Source: Thiocapsa roseopersicina
Lineage (GTDB): Bacteria > Pseudomonadota > Gammaproteobacteria > Chromatiales > Chromatiaceae
DNA length: 64,000 nt
Assembly (NCBI RefSeq): GCF_900106925.1
Contig: NZ_FNNZ01000014.1
Span: 62,001 to 126,000 of the forward strand
Direction: 5' to 3'
Shown piece by piece: positions 19,272-28,010 of the stretch (positions are counted from its first letter, which is position 1; every line of letters starts with the position of its first letter). The notes below the pieces were generated by a model. It searched no databases, had not been told where the DNA came from, and saw only the letters and a program-made list of their open reading frames with translations. Made by a program: the position numbers and the translations under genes.

Positions 19272-20285
19272 GTGACGAAACGGCGGCTGTCCGGACGCCA
19301 GATCGAGCGGATCCAAACCATCCAGGACCGCCGCCGCCAACGCCTCGCTGCGCGCGTCGACAACGCCCTCTCGGAGATCGAGGGCGAGCCGTCGCCCGTG
19401 GAGGGCCGGGTGGTCGTGCGCCACGGGGCCAATCTGGCGGTCGAGGATGCCGACGGCGACATCACCCATTGTCTGTCGCGTCAGAACATCGGTCATCCGG
19501 TCTGCGGGGATCGCGTGGTCTGGCAACGCACCGCGGACAACCAGGGTGTCGTCACCGCCATCCTGCCGCGGCAAACGCTGCTCAGCCGCCCCGACTTCGG
19601 CGGCCGCGACAAACCCTTGGCGGCCAATCTCACACGCCTGGTGATCCTGATCGCGCCGCGACCCGAGCCGAGCGACTATCTGATCGATCAATATCTGGTT
19701 GCGGCCGAGACCATGGGTGTGGAGGCCGTCATCGTGGCCAACAAGATGGACCTGCTCGACGCGGACGAGCGTGCGGCGTTTCAGGAACGCTTCGCCTATT
19801 ACGCGGCCATCGGATATTCACTCCTCTGGACCAGCCTGCGCGAGCCGGAGACCCTGGTCGAGCTGATCCGTCATCTCGGCGCGCAAACGAGCATCCTGGT
19901 GGGCCAGTCCGGCGTCGGAAAATCATCCTTGGTCAAAGTGCTGCTGCCGGATCGCGAGATCCAGATCGGTCGACTCTCCAAGGCCACCGGACTGGGGCGC
20001 CATACCACTTCCGCGGCAACCTGCTATCGCTTGGCCGACGACGGCGCCTTGATCGACTCGCCCGGCGTGCGCAGCTTCCGCACCGGCCCGCTCGACCGCG
20101 ATGCCCTGCAGCAAGGGTTCCGCGAGCTACGCCCCTACATCGGACACTGCCGGTTCGCCGACTGCCGACATGACCAGGAGCCAGACTGCGCGATCCGCGG
20201 CGCCGTCGCAGAGGGCCTGATCGCCCCGCAGCGGCTCGCCAACTTCAAACATCTGCTGGCTGAAGCGGAGCAGGCACGCACCTAA
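19272..20285 (+). CDS. rsgA: small ribosomal subunit biogenesis GTPase RsgA
   Basis: Late 30S assembly GTPase. The 337 aa product has an N-terminal OB fold and a circularly permuted GTPase order: G4 NKMDLLD, then G1 GQSGVGKSSLV, then G3 DSPGVRSF. A C-terminal zinc site follows (CRFADCRHDQEPDC). GTG start at 19272, four bases after the cytochrome stop. The TAA stop at 20283-20285 is the left edge of repeat copy D. Placement near orn and queG is conserved. Confidence 0.97.
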   Translation: MTKRRLSGRQIERIQTIQDRRRQRLAARVDNALSEIEGEPSPVEGRVVVRHGANLAVEDADGDITHCLSRQNIGHPVCGDRVVWQRTADNQGVVTAILPRQTLLSRPDFGGRDKPLAANLTRLVILIAPRPEPSDYLIDQYLVAAETMGVEAVIVANKMDLLDADERAAFQERFAYYAAIGYSLLWTSLREPETLVELIRHLGAQTSILVGQSGVGKSSLVKVLLPDREIQIGRLSKATGLGRHTTSAATCYRLADDGALIDSPGVRSFRTGPLDRDALQQGFRELRPYIGHCRFADCRHDQEPDCAIRGAVAEGLIAPQRLANFKHLLAEAEQART

Positions 20286-20475
20286 ACCGCGCCCGGTGCG
20301 GTATGCGTCATTTGTTGGAGTGAATCGGCCGCGCCAGCTCCGACGACTGTCGGAGCTGGCGCGGTTTAAAGTACTAAAAAATATTAAATCTTAAACCGCG
20401 TCTCCAAAAAGGTCGGAAAAATCCTTATGCCCGACACAACATGAAAATAACGCATGTCGCTCTGGACGCGGTTTA
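20283..20475. repeat. 193-bp family element, copy D
   Basis: Exactly 193 bp, same orientation as A and B. The left arm (TAAACCGCGCCCGGTGCGG) carries a perfect inner hairpin, GCGCCAGCTCCGAC / GTCGGAGCTGGCGC. The spacer is TACTAAAAAATATTAAATC. The right arm has diverged in its middle but keeps CGCATGTCGCTCTGGACGCGG at the end. The first TAA is the rsgA stop codon. The EVE gene starts 37 bp beyond the right edge. Confidence 0.92.
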
Positions 20476-20512
20476 AGCCCCGTCACGCACTGCCGAATCA
20501 GGACACGACAGG

Positions 20513-20992
20513 ATGAAATACTGGTTGATGAAATCCGAGCCGGACGCCTTCGGTCTCGAGGACCTGGCCGCGCGCCCGAACCGGACCGAGCCCTGGGACG
20601 GGGTGCGCAACTACCAGGCCCGCAACATGATGCGCGACGCGATGCGCCCGGGCGACCGGATCCTCTTCTATCATTCCAACTGCGCCGTGCCGGGCGTGGT
20701 CGGGATCGCCGAGGTAGCGAGCGAGGCCTATCCGGACAGCACCGCCTTCGATCCCGAAGCGAAGTATTTCGATCCCAAGAGCGACCCGGAAAAACCCCGG
20801 TGGTATCTGGTGGAGGTCCGGTACGTACGCCACCTGAAGCGGACCATCTCGCTCGCCGAGCTCAAGGCCCATGCGGACTGCGCACTCGCCGGGTTCCCGC
20901 TCGTGCGCAACGGCAATCGGCTCTCCGTCATGCCGGTGACGTCCGAGCAATGGGACTTCATCCTCGGTCTCGAGTCCGAGGCCGATTCTTAG
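20513..20992 (+). CDS. EVE domain-containing protein
   Basis: A 159 aa single-domain protein of the EVE family (PUA-like fold), a group thought to bind modified bases in nucleic acids. The family start MKYWLMKSEPDAFGLEDL is intact. Conserved blocks are GVRNYQARNMMRDAMRPGD, ILFYHSN and GVVGIAEVASEAYPD, then DPKSDPEKPRWYLVEV. The C terminus contains NRLSVMPVTSEQWDFIL. It follows repeat copy D, and a short nuclease-family remnant lies downstream. EVE genes often sit near 5-formyltetrahydrofolate cyclo-ligase or zapA in gammaproteobacteria; neither is here. The substrate is unknown. Confidence 0.92.
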   Translation: MKYWLMKSEPDAFGLEDLAARPNRTEPWDGVRNYQARNMMRDAMRPGDRILFYHSNCAVPGVVGIAEVASEAYPDSTAFDPEAKYFDPKSDPEKPRWYLVEVRYVRHLKRTISLAELKAHADCALAGFPLVRNGNRLSVMPVTSEQWDFILGLESEADS

Positions 20993-21049
20993 GTCGACGT
21001 GGAGCGGTCGGGGAAGAATCCAGTCACTTTCGCGCCGCCGAGGCATGCC

Positions 21050-21118
21050 ATGCACCGCCGTAAACTGCCGATCGGGATCCAGACCTTCGCCAAGATTCGG
21101 GAGGTCGAAACGCTGTAA
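21050..21118 (+). pseudogene. 5' remnant of an AAA-ATPase/PD-(D/E)XK-type protein
   Basis: A 22-codon frame, MHRRKLPIGIQTFAKIREVE followed by two residues and TAA. It matches the N-terminal signature (KLPIGIQTF-KIRE) of a large family with an AAA-ATPase-like domain and a C-terminal PD-(D/E)XK nuclease domain, usually 500-600 aa. Sequence similarity stops abruptly after IRE and no downstream part is in the window. This suggests a decayed or truncated copy. The call rests on memory of the family signature. Confidence 0.6.
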
Positions 21119-21142
21119 ATCGCCGTCCGCAGGGCGCGCGGA

Positions 21143-21499
21143 TCACATCAATCGGGCGACGGAGGCATGCTGCAGCCCGAGTGCCTGCTGGCCCAGCTTG
21201 AGTGCCTGCTCGGCGAAGGCGTCGAGATCGCCCCAGCGGTCATCCGTATCCACCACCTCCGACATGACCTCGCCGACGATACCGAGCCGGTAGGCCCCGT
21301 CGGCGCGCTCCGCGGGCGGGCTTGGCTCGACACAGACATAGAAGATGGGCTCGCGTTGCCCGGACGGCACGAAGGCGAGGATGTACCGATAGGTACGGCC
21401 ATCCCCGCTCTCGATCTCGCCGAGCAGCGAGGCGCTGTGGGTGCCGACCTGATAGCGGCGTTTCGGGATGGCGGTCTTGATGACTGGGCGGTCTTGCAT
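21143..21499 (-). CDS. conserved hypothetical protein, 118 aa
   Basis: I do not recognise this family. The ATG at 21499 gives MQDRPVIKTAIPKRRYQVGT and a soluble alpha/beta-looking protein with no signal peptide or membrane helix. Features are a basic start, YRYILAFVPSGQREPIFYV (strand-rich), PSPPAERADGAY, and a helical end DAFAEQALKLGQQALGLQ. Codon use matches neighbouring genes, and the C-terminal helix supports a real gene. The frame runs open far upstream across the bioA antisense, which is not coding. It stands alone between the nuclease remnant and bioA. Confidence 0.65.
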   Translation of the reverse strand: MQDRPVIKTAIPKRRYQVGTHSASLLGEIESGDGRTYRYILAFVPSGQREPIFYVCVEPSPPAERADGAYRLGIVGEVMSEVVDTDDRWGDLDAFAEQALKLGQQALGLQHASVARLM

Positions 21500-21650
21500 G
21501 GCACGGCTCCTGAAGCATGTCGAATCGGGCGCGGTATCCTCGCCCTGCCCTGCAGGTGGGGACGTTTTTGCGTCAACGCAGGCCGAAGCAACAAGCCTCC
21601 GTCCATTCTCCGGGCGTCTATTGGAGCGGTGCAGCGATTCCGAGAGCGCC

Positions 21651-21713
21651 CGAGACCATTGTCGTTGTCGGATCGATGGTCGATTACGACAACGACAACG
21701 AACAGTCTCGACA
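21651..21713. repeat. GTTGTCG/CGACAAC palindromic element, long form, copy 1
   Basis: CGAGAC, then TTGTCGTTGTCG, a 16-bp centre GATCGATGGTCGATTA, CGACAACGACAACG, and AACAGTCTCGACA. The outer CGAGAC and GTCTCG are also inverted repeats. It sits just past the bioA stop. The centre is in the opposite orientation to the copy at 33110. Confidence 0.85.
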
Positions 21714-21729
21714 CATCTGCGGTGCTGCA

Positions 21730-23028
21730 CTATCCAGATGACTCCACCGCCATCTCGCCGAGGACGGAGACAACCGATGTGCAGAGTGTCGCAAGCTCCT
21801 CGTCGCCGATGATGTAGGGCGGCATCAGATAGACGAGTCGGCCGAACGGGCGCACCCAAACCCCTCGCTCGACGAAACGGCGCTGGATCTCGCGCATGGA
21901 CACGGGCGTGGACATCTCGACCACGCCGATCGCGCCGAGCACGCGCACCTCGGCCACGCCGGGAAGGTCCCGGCAGACCGCCAGTCCGGCGCCCAGACCG
22001 CGCTCGATCCGCGCGATGTTGGCTCGCCAATCGGAGGCGAGCAGGAGATCGATGCTGGCATTGGCGATCGCGCAGGCGAGCGGGTTGCCCATGAAGGTCG
22101 GGCCGTGCATGAAGACGCCGGGGTCGCCCGATGAGATGGTCCGGGCGACCCGATCGGTCGCGAGCGTCGCCGCGAGCGTCAGATAGCCGCCTGTCAGGGC
22201 CTTGCCGAGTGTCATGATGTCGGGAGCAACCCCGGCATGCTCGCAGGCGAAGAGCGCACCGGTGCGACCGAAGCCGGTCGCGATCTCGTCGGCGATCAGG
22301 AGCACCTCGAAGCGGTCGCAGAGCCGCCGGACTTGCGCGAGATAGTCCGCGCTGTAGAAGCGCATGCCCCCGGCGCCCTGCACGATCGGCTCGAGGATGA
22401 CCGCGGCGAGCTCGGCGTGATGTCGCTCGATCAAGGCTGCAAACTCGGCGATCTGCTCGGGCCGACAGGGCTCGCCGAATCGGCATGCGGGCGCCGGTGC
22501 AAAGACCTGCTCGGGCAACACGCGGCTGAAGAGATGGTGCATCCCGGTCACGGGATCGCAGACCGACATGGCTCCTTGGGTGTCCCCGTGATAGCCCGAG
22601 CGGATCGTCATGAGCCGGTGCCGCTCTGGTCGTCCGGCGGCCTGCTGGTATTGGATGGCCATCTTGATGGCGACCTCGACCGACACCGATCCCGAGTCGC
22701 AGAGAAAGACCTGCTGCAGCGGCTCCGGCGTCAGCTTCACCAGGGTGTCGATCAGGCGTACCGCCGGCTCGTGGGTCAGCCCGCCGAACATGATGTGCGA
22801 CATGGCATCGAGCTGATCGCGCGCCGCCTGATTCAGGACAGGATGTTTGTAGCCGTGGATAGCACACCACCAGGAGGACATGCCGTCGATCAGCTCGCGG
22901 CCGTCCATGAGCCGGATCCGACAACCCGACGCCGAGCGCACGGCATAGACCGGATCGCGATCGATCGTGGAGGTGTAAGGATGCCAGGCGTGGGCCCGGT
23001 CGATCCCGAGCAGCTCGTCGTCGTTCAA
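21730..23028 (-). CDS. bioA: adenosylmethionine-8-amino-7-oxononanoate aminotransferase
   Basis: PLP enzyme that converts KAPA to DAPA in biotin synthesis, using SAM as amino donor. The 432 aa product starts [20 protein letters not shown], with the family HPYT motif. It has [12 protein letters not shown], the PLP-binding [13 protein letters not shown] and [11 protein letters not shown] regions, the metal-like [11 protein letters not shown], and the Schiff-base Lys in [10 protein letters not shown]. It is full length. Biotin made this way would serve the OadA carrier. The gene is isolated from other bio genes and is flanked on both sides by copies of the GTTGTCG palindromic element. Confidence 0.96.
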   Translation of the reverse strand: MNDDELLGIDRAHAWHPYTSTIDRDPVYAVRSASGCRIRLMDGRELIDGMSSWWCAIHGYKHPVLNQAARDQLDAMSHIMFGGLTHEPAVRLIDTLVKLTPEPLQQVFLCDSGSVSVEVAIKMAIQYQQAAGRPERHRLMTIRSGYHGDTQGAMSVCDPVTGMHHLFSRVLPEQVFAPAPACRFGEPCRPEQIAEFAALIERHHAELAAVILEPIVQGAGGMRFYSADYLAQVRRLCDRFEVLLIADEIATGFGRTGALFACEHAGVAPDIMTLGKALTGGYLTLAATLATDRVARTISSGDPGVFMHGPTFMGNPLACAIANASIDLLLASDWRANIARIERGLGAGLAVCRDLPGVAEVRVLGAIGVVEMSTPVSMREIQRRFVERGVWVRPFGRLVYLMPPYIIGDEELATLCTSVVSVLGEMAVESSG

Positions 23029-23070
23029 CGTGGGTTCACGTAATGGTTCACTTTCGGTCGTCGCCGCTAT

Positions 23071-23117
23071 CGTTGTCGTTGTCGATTACGACAACGACAA
23101 CGATTGGATTTGGTGCT
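23071..23117. repeat. GTTGTCG/CGACAAC palindromic element, short form, copy 2
   Basis: CGTTGTCGTTGTCG, a 4-bp centre ATTA, then CGACAACGACAACG, followed by ATTGGATTTGGTGCT. The copy at 38699 has the same right flank (ATTAGATTCGGTGCT) but the reverse-complement centre TAAT. It lies between bioA and the DUF3482 GTPase gene. Confidence 0.85.
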
Positions 23118-23146
23118 TCACGGACTTCCGAGACGTGTCGAAGCGA

Positions 23147-24580
23147 TTACAGATCCGCACGACTGTCGATCTCGCTCACCGCCAGTCCATGCAGGATATC
23201 TCGGATGATGGCGCGACACTCCTCTTCGCGCTCGGACTTGCCCTTCCTGGCTGCGTTGAAGAAACGCGCCAGATCGCGCTGCTGCGCGGCGGGCAACTCC
23301 TCCGTAAAACCGGCCCGGCGGATCTCCTTCTCGGGGACCTTGTCGGGCGCGTCCTCCTCGGCGGCTTGGCGACCGTGCGACCAGTTCATGGCTCGCGCAC
23401 TGTAGAGTACGATGCGATCCAGCAGGACGAAGGGGAAGCGCGGATTGTGCACCGGTCCGACCGTGAAACGTTGCGTCCCCGAGGCGCGCTCGATGTTCAG
23501 CTTGGCCAGTGCCTTGCTCCCCATGAACCCCAGGACGCCGCCCGTCGCCGCACCGATCAACGCGCCCGCTCCGAAGGTGTGCCCGGCGGTGGAGAGGTCG
23601 ATGGTCGCACCCGAGGCCGCGCCCGCCGCCATGCCGACCAGTGCGAGCTGGCGTTTGGACAGACCGAGCGCCTGATTGACCTCCTCCGAGAGCAGATCCT
23701 TGCCGAGGATCGAATCCGGGGGCATGTGCCAGACGTGATGGCGAAAATTCGCGCGAATCTGCTCCTGCGCCTTCGTCTCGAGCTGGCGCAGGCCGTCTTC
23801 GAACGCCCTCATCACCTCCTCTTTGACGCGCTCGCGACCGCTTTCGAAGACCAGCTTGCTCTCCTTCACGGTCTTCGATGCCTTGTAGGTGAGCGCCTCC
23901 TTGAGCAGATCCAGGATGGTGGTGACGGCCTGATCGGTGCGTCGATTCCAGTCATGCTCGAAGGCATGGATCGCCTCTTCGACGAGCGGCTCCCAACGCT
24001 GATCGATGCTCTTGAGCGCCTGCAGCAAGCGCACGCGCTCGCCGTAGGTGGCGCGGTGGGCGTTGAAGTCGCGTACCGAATTGAACGCCTTGCAGAGCGC
24101 ATCGCGCCACTGGGTCATGTAGCGCGTGTTGTTGGTGAGATTGTTCAGGATCGCCATGCGCGGGCGGGCGGTCAGACGCAACAGCTCGATCTCGACCCGA
24201 TCCTTCTCCTTGATGCGCTTGGAGCCGTCGACCACCAGGATGATGGCCGCACCCTCGGCAACCGGCTCGAGGAGCTCGCAGTCGTGCGTGAAGAGGGGGT
24301 CCGCCCGATGCGCAGCCACGAACGCCCGTGCCAGCTCGCGCTTGCCGCTCTGGGCCTGAAACCATTCCAGGATCGCGTTGGGATTCTGGAAACCCGGGGT
24401 ATCGATGAATTCGATCACCGGCCGCCCGTCGATGATGACCGGGTAGACGTTCGATTCAGTCGTGGTGCCCGCGCGTTTATCGATCTGAATCAGGTCGTTT
24501 TCGGTCAGGGTCGCGACCACGGAGGACTTACCGGCATTCGGGTGCCCCATGATCGCCAGTCTTGGAATCTTCCCGGACAT
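23147..24580 (-). CDS. DUF3482 family membrane-associated GTPase
   Basis: Predicted GTPase of 477 aa, unknown role. The G domain has G1 GHPNAGKSSVVATL (12-25), the TTT of the RAGTTTESNV region (G2), and G3 DTPGFQNPNA. G4 is degenerate (ILNNLTNN). A helical middle region follows. Two glycine-rich hydrophobic stretches (LVGMAAGAASGATIDL and GAGALIGAATGGVLGFMG) could insert in or press on the membrane. Its ATG overlaps the stop of the DUF2868 gene by one base (TGATG), so the pair is translationally coupled; the two families are known to travel together. An open stretch upstream of 24580 belongs to the DUF2868 gene region. Confidence 0.88.
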   Translation of the reverse strand: MSGKIPRLAIMGHPNAGKSSVVATLTENDLIQIDKRAGTTTESNVYPVIIDGRPVIEFIDTPGFQNPNAILEWFQAQSGKRELARAFVAAHRADPLFTHDCELLEPVAEGAAIILVVDGSKRIKEKDRVEIELLRLTARPRMAILNNLTNNTRYMTQWRDALCKAFNSVRDFNAHRATYGERVRLLQALKSIDQRWEPLVEEAIHAFEHDWNRRTDQAVTTILDLLKEALTYKASKTVKESKLVFESGRERVKEEVMRAFEDGLRQLETKAQEQIRANFRHHVWHMPPDSILGKDLLSEEVNQALGLSKRQLALVGMAAGAASGATIDLSTAGHTFGAGALIGAATGGVLGFMGSKALAKLNIERASGTQRFTVGPVHNPRFPFVLLDRIVLYSARAMNWSHGRQAAEEDAPDKVPEKEIRRAGFTEELPAAQQRDLARFFNAARKGKSEREEECRAIIRDILHGLAVSEIDSRADL

Positions 24581-27021
24581 CAGTCGTCTCCATCCTCGTG
24601 AGGCGGCGCAAGCATTTCCAAGCGCAGGTAGGGGTCGGCCATCTGATCGATCTTGCGCTGCCAATCCGTGTAGTCGAACGGGCGCATCGGCGGCAGACGG
24701 TCATCGTCGGTCGGATCGCCCACCAGTGCGAGCATGATCTGGGCGCGCGTCCCGGCCGCGGCGCGCAGCTCGCGCAGGAAGCGCAGGCTCTCCGTGATCG
24801 GGGGCTGCGAGCCGTCCTCGATCAGGACCACACGAGGCGGCGGCGCCTGCCAGTCGCCGCGCTCGAGGATGCCGAGCGCCTCCTCGGTCATCGCGCTGCC
24901 GGCGCCGACGGTCGCCGTCGCCGCAACCCGCCATCCGCTCAGATGCATGAGCATCTCCTCGAGCCGCGGGCGGTCCTCGTCCTCGAGGATGTCGTCGATG
25001 TCGACGTGCAGCAGAAGCAAGCAGGCGTCGGGGGCAAAGCGGGTGCCTTGTGCGGGGATCGACTTCGGCGGTGTCGGAGTCGCGGCCGCCGGTTTCGGAG
25101 CCCGAGTTGGAGCCGGCTCGGGGGGTGGCGTCGGAGTCTCCGTGATCCGCGGCTGGGCCGGGGCTTGCACGAGCGGCTTCTCCGGCACCTTCAAATCCGA
25201 GCCCGTCGAAGCCGCGGGCTTTGCCTTCGCCTTCTTCGGCTCGCCCGGCGGCATCGCGGGGGCCGCAGGCGTCGCAGGCCGCTCAGTGGGGCGCGATTGT
25301 GTCTCGGAAGGCCTTTGCGCGGCCTCTTCGGGCTTTGGCTCGGGCTCGGGCTCGGGCTCGGAGATGGCCGGTGCAGCAGGCGCGGGCTCCGGCACGGCTG
25401 GCGGCTCGGGTTCCGGCTCACGCTTAGATTCGAATTGACGAACCGAGGGTGCCGCCGTGCGGTCGGTTTTGCTTGACTCGGGTGTGTCGACCGCACGCTC
25501 GGCGACACCCGGAATTTCTTGCTCGGGAACCGTCGAAGGCGCCTCGGCCTCGCGCGGCAGCATCGGTCTTTGCACGGGCTCCGGAGCAGGAGCCGTTTTC
25601 GGTGCATCGACAGGGGGCGCCACGACTGGCGGGATCACCGGCGCCGGTGCGAGCGGGGGCGGCGGGGCCGGGGGCGGCGCCTCGTCGCCCGGCTCGACAC
25701 GCCGAACCAGGGCGTTACGCCAAGGACGTGCAGAGGTCGTCGGTGCCGACTCGGCCGGACCATCCGCCCCCTCGGGACGCGGCTTGCGCGAGGTGGATGC
25801 GGCCGGGATCGGCATCTCGGTGCCCCTCTCGCCGCCCGGGCGTCCCCCGCTCGGTGTCGTCTCGAGGCGTGGGGAGAGCATGCGGGCATAGAGCGCCTGG
25901 GTGCGACTGTGCGTAAAGGGCAAGCGCGCCAGAATCAGGCGCCGGGCCACAACGGACCCGCCCCACAGCAGCAACCGGGGAAGGAGCCCGTAGGTCGTGA
26001 CGGCCAGGACCAGGAACGAGCCCCATGAGCGCAGATGCGCCGGATCCGGCTTCACGGTCGGCGTGATGCTCGCCCAGTGCTCGAGGAAGATACGCGAGCC
26101 GGCTACCTGCTCCAGGCTCGGGTAGCCGATGCCCTCGCCGAGCAGCCAGCTCCAGGGCAGCGCGATCAATCGGGTCATGTCGAAGATCGTCTGCGGATGG
26201 ACGTTCAGGGTCGAGCCCCAACCGAAGGCGAGGTCGGTAAACCATTCCAGCATCAGGGTCGTCAGGATGACGCCGACATTGAAGGCGACCCCGAAGATCT
26301 GGGCCGGGATGATGAGCGGCAGATAGGAGACCGGGCCATAGACCACGTATTGCGACTTGAAAAGCCCCTGCCGAGCACGCGCCTGATCCTGAATCTCGGC
26401 TGCGGCATGACCGATCCGTTGGCGCTGAAGCCAGCTCGCGGCCTTGGTCACGAGCGGACGCACGACGTGCATCAAGAGGCCGGGCGCCGCGCCGTCGCCG
26501 CGCCCGCGCGCCTTGCGCAGCGCCCAAGCCGTCGCGAGCGAAGCCACAAGTAGAAACTGCACGATGACCAACAGAAATAGATACCAGGAGACACTGACCG
26601 GGCGGGTTCCGTCGTAGCTGAGCAGCGCGGAGGCCACGCCGATCCCGGCGATGAATCCGATGACCACGAGCAGCAGGGTGACTAAACGCTCCGCGCTCGC
26701 GAACGCCGCTCCCGGCAGAACCCCGAGCATCTCCGGGCGCTCCGCATTACGGCGAGCCGCGAGCCATCGGCGCAGGCTGAAGCGCCGATGCGCCGGCGTA
26801 TGCGGCGGCTGATCGCCGATCTCGGGCGCAATCGTGTCGAGATAGAGCGAGCGGTCGCGCTCGGCCATGCCCTTGCGCGCCGACGGATGTTCGCGCAGCT
26901 CGCGCTCGTCGGCATCCAAGTAGTATTCGAAGTCGATCAGATCGGCGACCGTCCAGTCGCGCGCCTCATCGGACGCTGCGTGGACCTCGGTCGAATCGGC
27001 CGGATGATGTCTGAAATCCAT
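24580..27021 (-). CDS. DUF2868 family membrane protein with long Pro/Glu-rich insert
   Basis: Integral membrane protein of 813 aa, unknown function, partner of the DUF3482 GTPase. The N-terminal soluble segment (DWTVADLIDFEYYLDADE) is followed by about four membrane helices: RLVTLLLVVIGFIAGIG, WYLFLLVIVQFLLVASL, PAQIFGVAFNVGVILTTL and FLVLAVTTYGLLPRLLLW. Residues about 375-650 are low-complexity, rich in Pro, Glu, Ala and Lys, with repeated Glu-Pro dipeptides. The conserved soluble C-terminal domain (CLLLLHVDIDDILEDED onward) closes the protein. As I recall the family is usually under 500 aa, so most of the excess is this linker. ATG start at 27021. Confidence 0.85.
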   Translation of the reverse strand: MDFRHHPADSTEVHAASDEARDWTVADLIDFEYYLDADERELREHPSARKGMAERDRSLYLDTIAPEIGDQPPHTPAHRRFSLRRWLAARRNAERPEMLGVLPGAAFASAERLVTLLLVVIGFIAGIGVASALLSYDGTRPVSVSWYLFLLVIVQFLLVASLATAWALRKARGRGDGAAPGLLMHVVRPLVTKAASWLQRQRIGHAAAEIQDQARARQGLFKSQYVVYGPVSYLPLIIPAQIFGVAFNVGVILTTLMLEWFTDLAFGWGSTLNVHPQTIFDMTRLIALPWSWLLGEGIGYPSLEQVAGSRIFLEHWASITPTVKPDPAHLRSWGSFLVLAVTTYGLLPRLLLWGGSVVARRLILARLPFTHSRTQALYARMLSPRLETTPSGGRPGGERGTEMPIPAASTSRKPRPEGADGPAESAPTTSARPWRNALVRRVEPGDEAPPPAPPPPLAPAPVIPPVVAPPVDAPKTAPAPEPVQRPMLPREAEAPSTVPEQEIPGVAERAVDTPESSKTDRTAAPSVRQFESKREPEPEPPAVPEPAPAAPAISEPEPEPEPKPEEAAQRPSETQSRPTERPATPAAPAMPPGEPKKAKAKPAASTGSDLKVPEKPLVQAPAQPRITETPTPPPEPAPTRAPKPAAATPTPPKSIPAQGTRFAPDACLLLLHVDIDDILEDEDRPRLEEMLMHLSGWRVAATATVGAGSAMTEEALGILERGDWQAPPPRVVLIEDGSQPPITESLRFLRELRAAAGTRAQIMLALVGDPTDDDRLPPMRPFDYTDWQRKIDQMADPYLRLEMLAPPHEDGDD

Positions 27022-27390
27022 AGGGATGCGTCAAGACTCCTCGGTGCTGGTCCTTCGGTGCTGTCGGAGCACCCTTCGATGCTTGTTTCGGCGGCCTGTT
27101 GCTGGCGCCTGGAGCCGACGCACCGAGCATGACGGAGGGCTCGGACGCGACCCGTCCGTTATTCTTATACGTGATGTCGACTCGGGTCGAGCCTAACGAC
27201 TGCCGACCATTGCTCGAAATATCCCACAGTCCGGCCGTCAATTCACGTTTACAACTGCGACGCCCGAGCATACACCCTCGGCGCGGGCGAGCGGCGCTCT
27301 CGTCGTCCCGGGCAATCTCGTGCAATCCGTGCAAACAGGTCCCCGAGCATGGCATCATCGAGGCTCGTCGGTGAGTCACCGGAGCATGCC
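27022..27390. other. divergent intergenic region, nothing recognised
   Basis: A 369-bp gap between the DUF2868 gene (minus) and the small coiled-coil gene (plus). It should contain two divergent promoters. TTATAC at 27168-27173 resembles a -10 box but has no good -35 partner. I see no gene, repeat-family copy or strong hairpin here. Confidence 0.45.
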
Positions 27391-27762
27391 ATGACACGCG
27401 ATTCGAGCCCCGCTACGCCGCGCCTCGCGGTCCTCGCTGCAGCACTCGTTGCCGGTGTCGCATTCCTGTACATGGTGAAGTTGATGCACGACATGTCCGC
27501 AAACGTCGCCCTGATGGCGGGCGAGATGGCATCCATGTCGGCCGACATGGGCCGGATGCGTCAGGACATGACCTCGCTCGCCCGAGACGTCTCCACCATG
27601 AGCCAACAGGTCGCCACCCTACCCGCCATCGCCGAGGATATGGGTCGGATGCGCATCGGTATGGAGCGCCTCTCGGGCATCGTCGGCGGCGGCGATCAGA
27701 TCCCGGCGGTCAACCCGATGGGCGTGATTCAGCAGATGATCCCCGGCAGCGATCGGCGCTAA
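27391..27762 (+). CDS. membrane-anchored coiled-coil hypothetical protein
   Basis: A 123 aa protein with one N-terminal helix (LAVLAAALVAGVAFLYMVKL, about 12-31) and a Met-rich helical segment (MSANVALMAGEMASMSADMGRMRQDM...). The spacing of Met and Leu suggests a coiled coil facing the periplasm or cytoplasm. The C-terminal part is flexible (GGGDQIPAVNP). The ATG at 27391 with CCGGAG upstream is preferred over one at 27349, which gives a poor extension. The TAA stop at 27760-27762 is the left edge of repeat copy E. The family is not recognised; unusually many Met residues suggest possible metal or oxidant sensitivity, but this is a guess. Confidence 0.7.
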   Translation: MTRDSSPATPRLAVLAAALVAGVAFLYMVKLMHDMSANVALMAGEMASMSADMGRMRQDMTSLARDVSTMSQQVATLPAIAEDMGRMRIGMERLSGIVGGGDQIPAVNPMGVIQQMIPGSDRR

Positions 27763-27952
27763 AACGCGCCAAGCGCGGTATGCGATGGCTTTGGATGGGA
27801 TCGGCCCCGGCAGACTTGACGAACGTTGGAGTCGGCGCGGTTTAAAATATTAAAAAATATATCGTTTTAAACCGCGTCCCCGCTAAGCGTCATGGATGCA
27901 CCAAACGTCGAGCTCACTCGAATTTTGAGCATCTCGCTCAGGCCGCGGTTTA
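27760..27952. repeat. 193-bp family element, copy E (divergent subtype)
   Basis: Exactly 193 bp. The left arm (TAAAACGCGCCAAGCGCGG...TTGGAGTCGGCGCGGTTTA) is a diverged version of the A/B/D left arm that has lost its inner hairpin. The right arm (TAAACCGCGTCCCCGCTAAG...GCCGCGGTTTA) belongs to a subtype shared with copy H. The spacer is ATATTAAAAAATATATCGTT. The first TAA is the stop of the upstream gene; glgX starts 58 bp after the right edge. Confidence 0.9.
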
Positions 27953-28010
27953 GATACGATCGGCGTCCCTTCGGGCGACGTACGGATGGCCTCACGTCAG
28001 GAGAACGACG

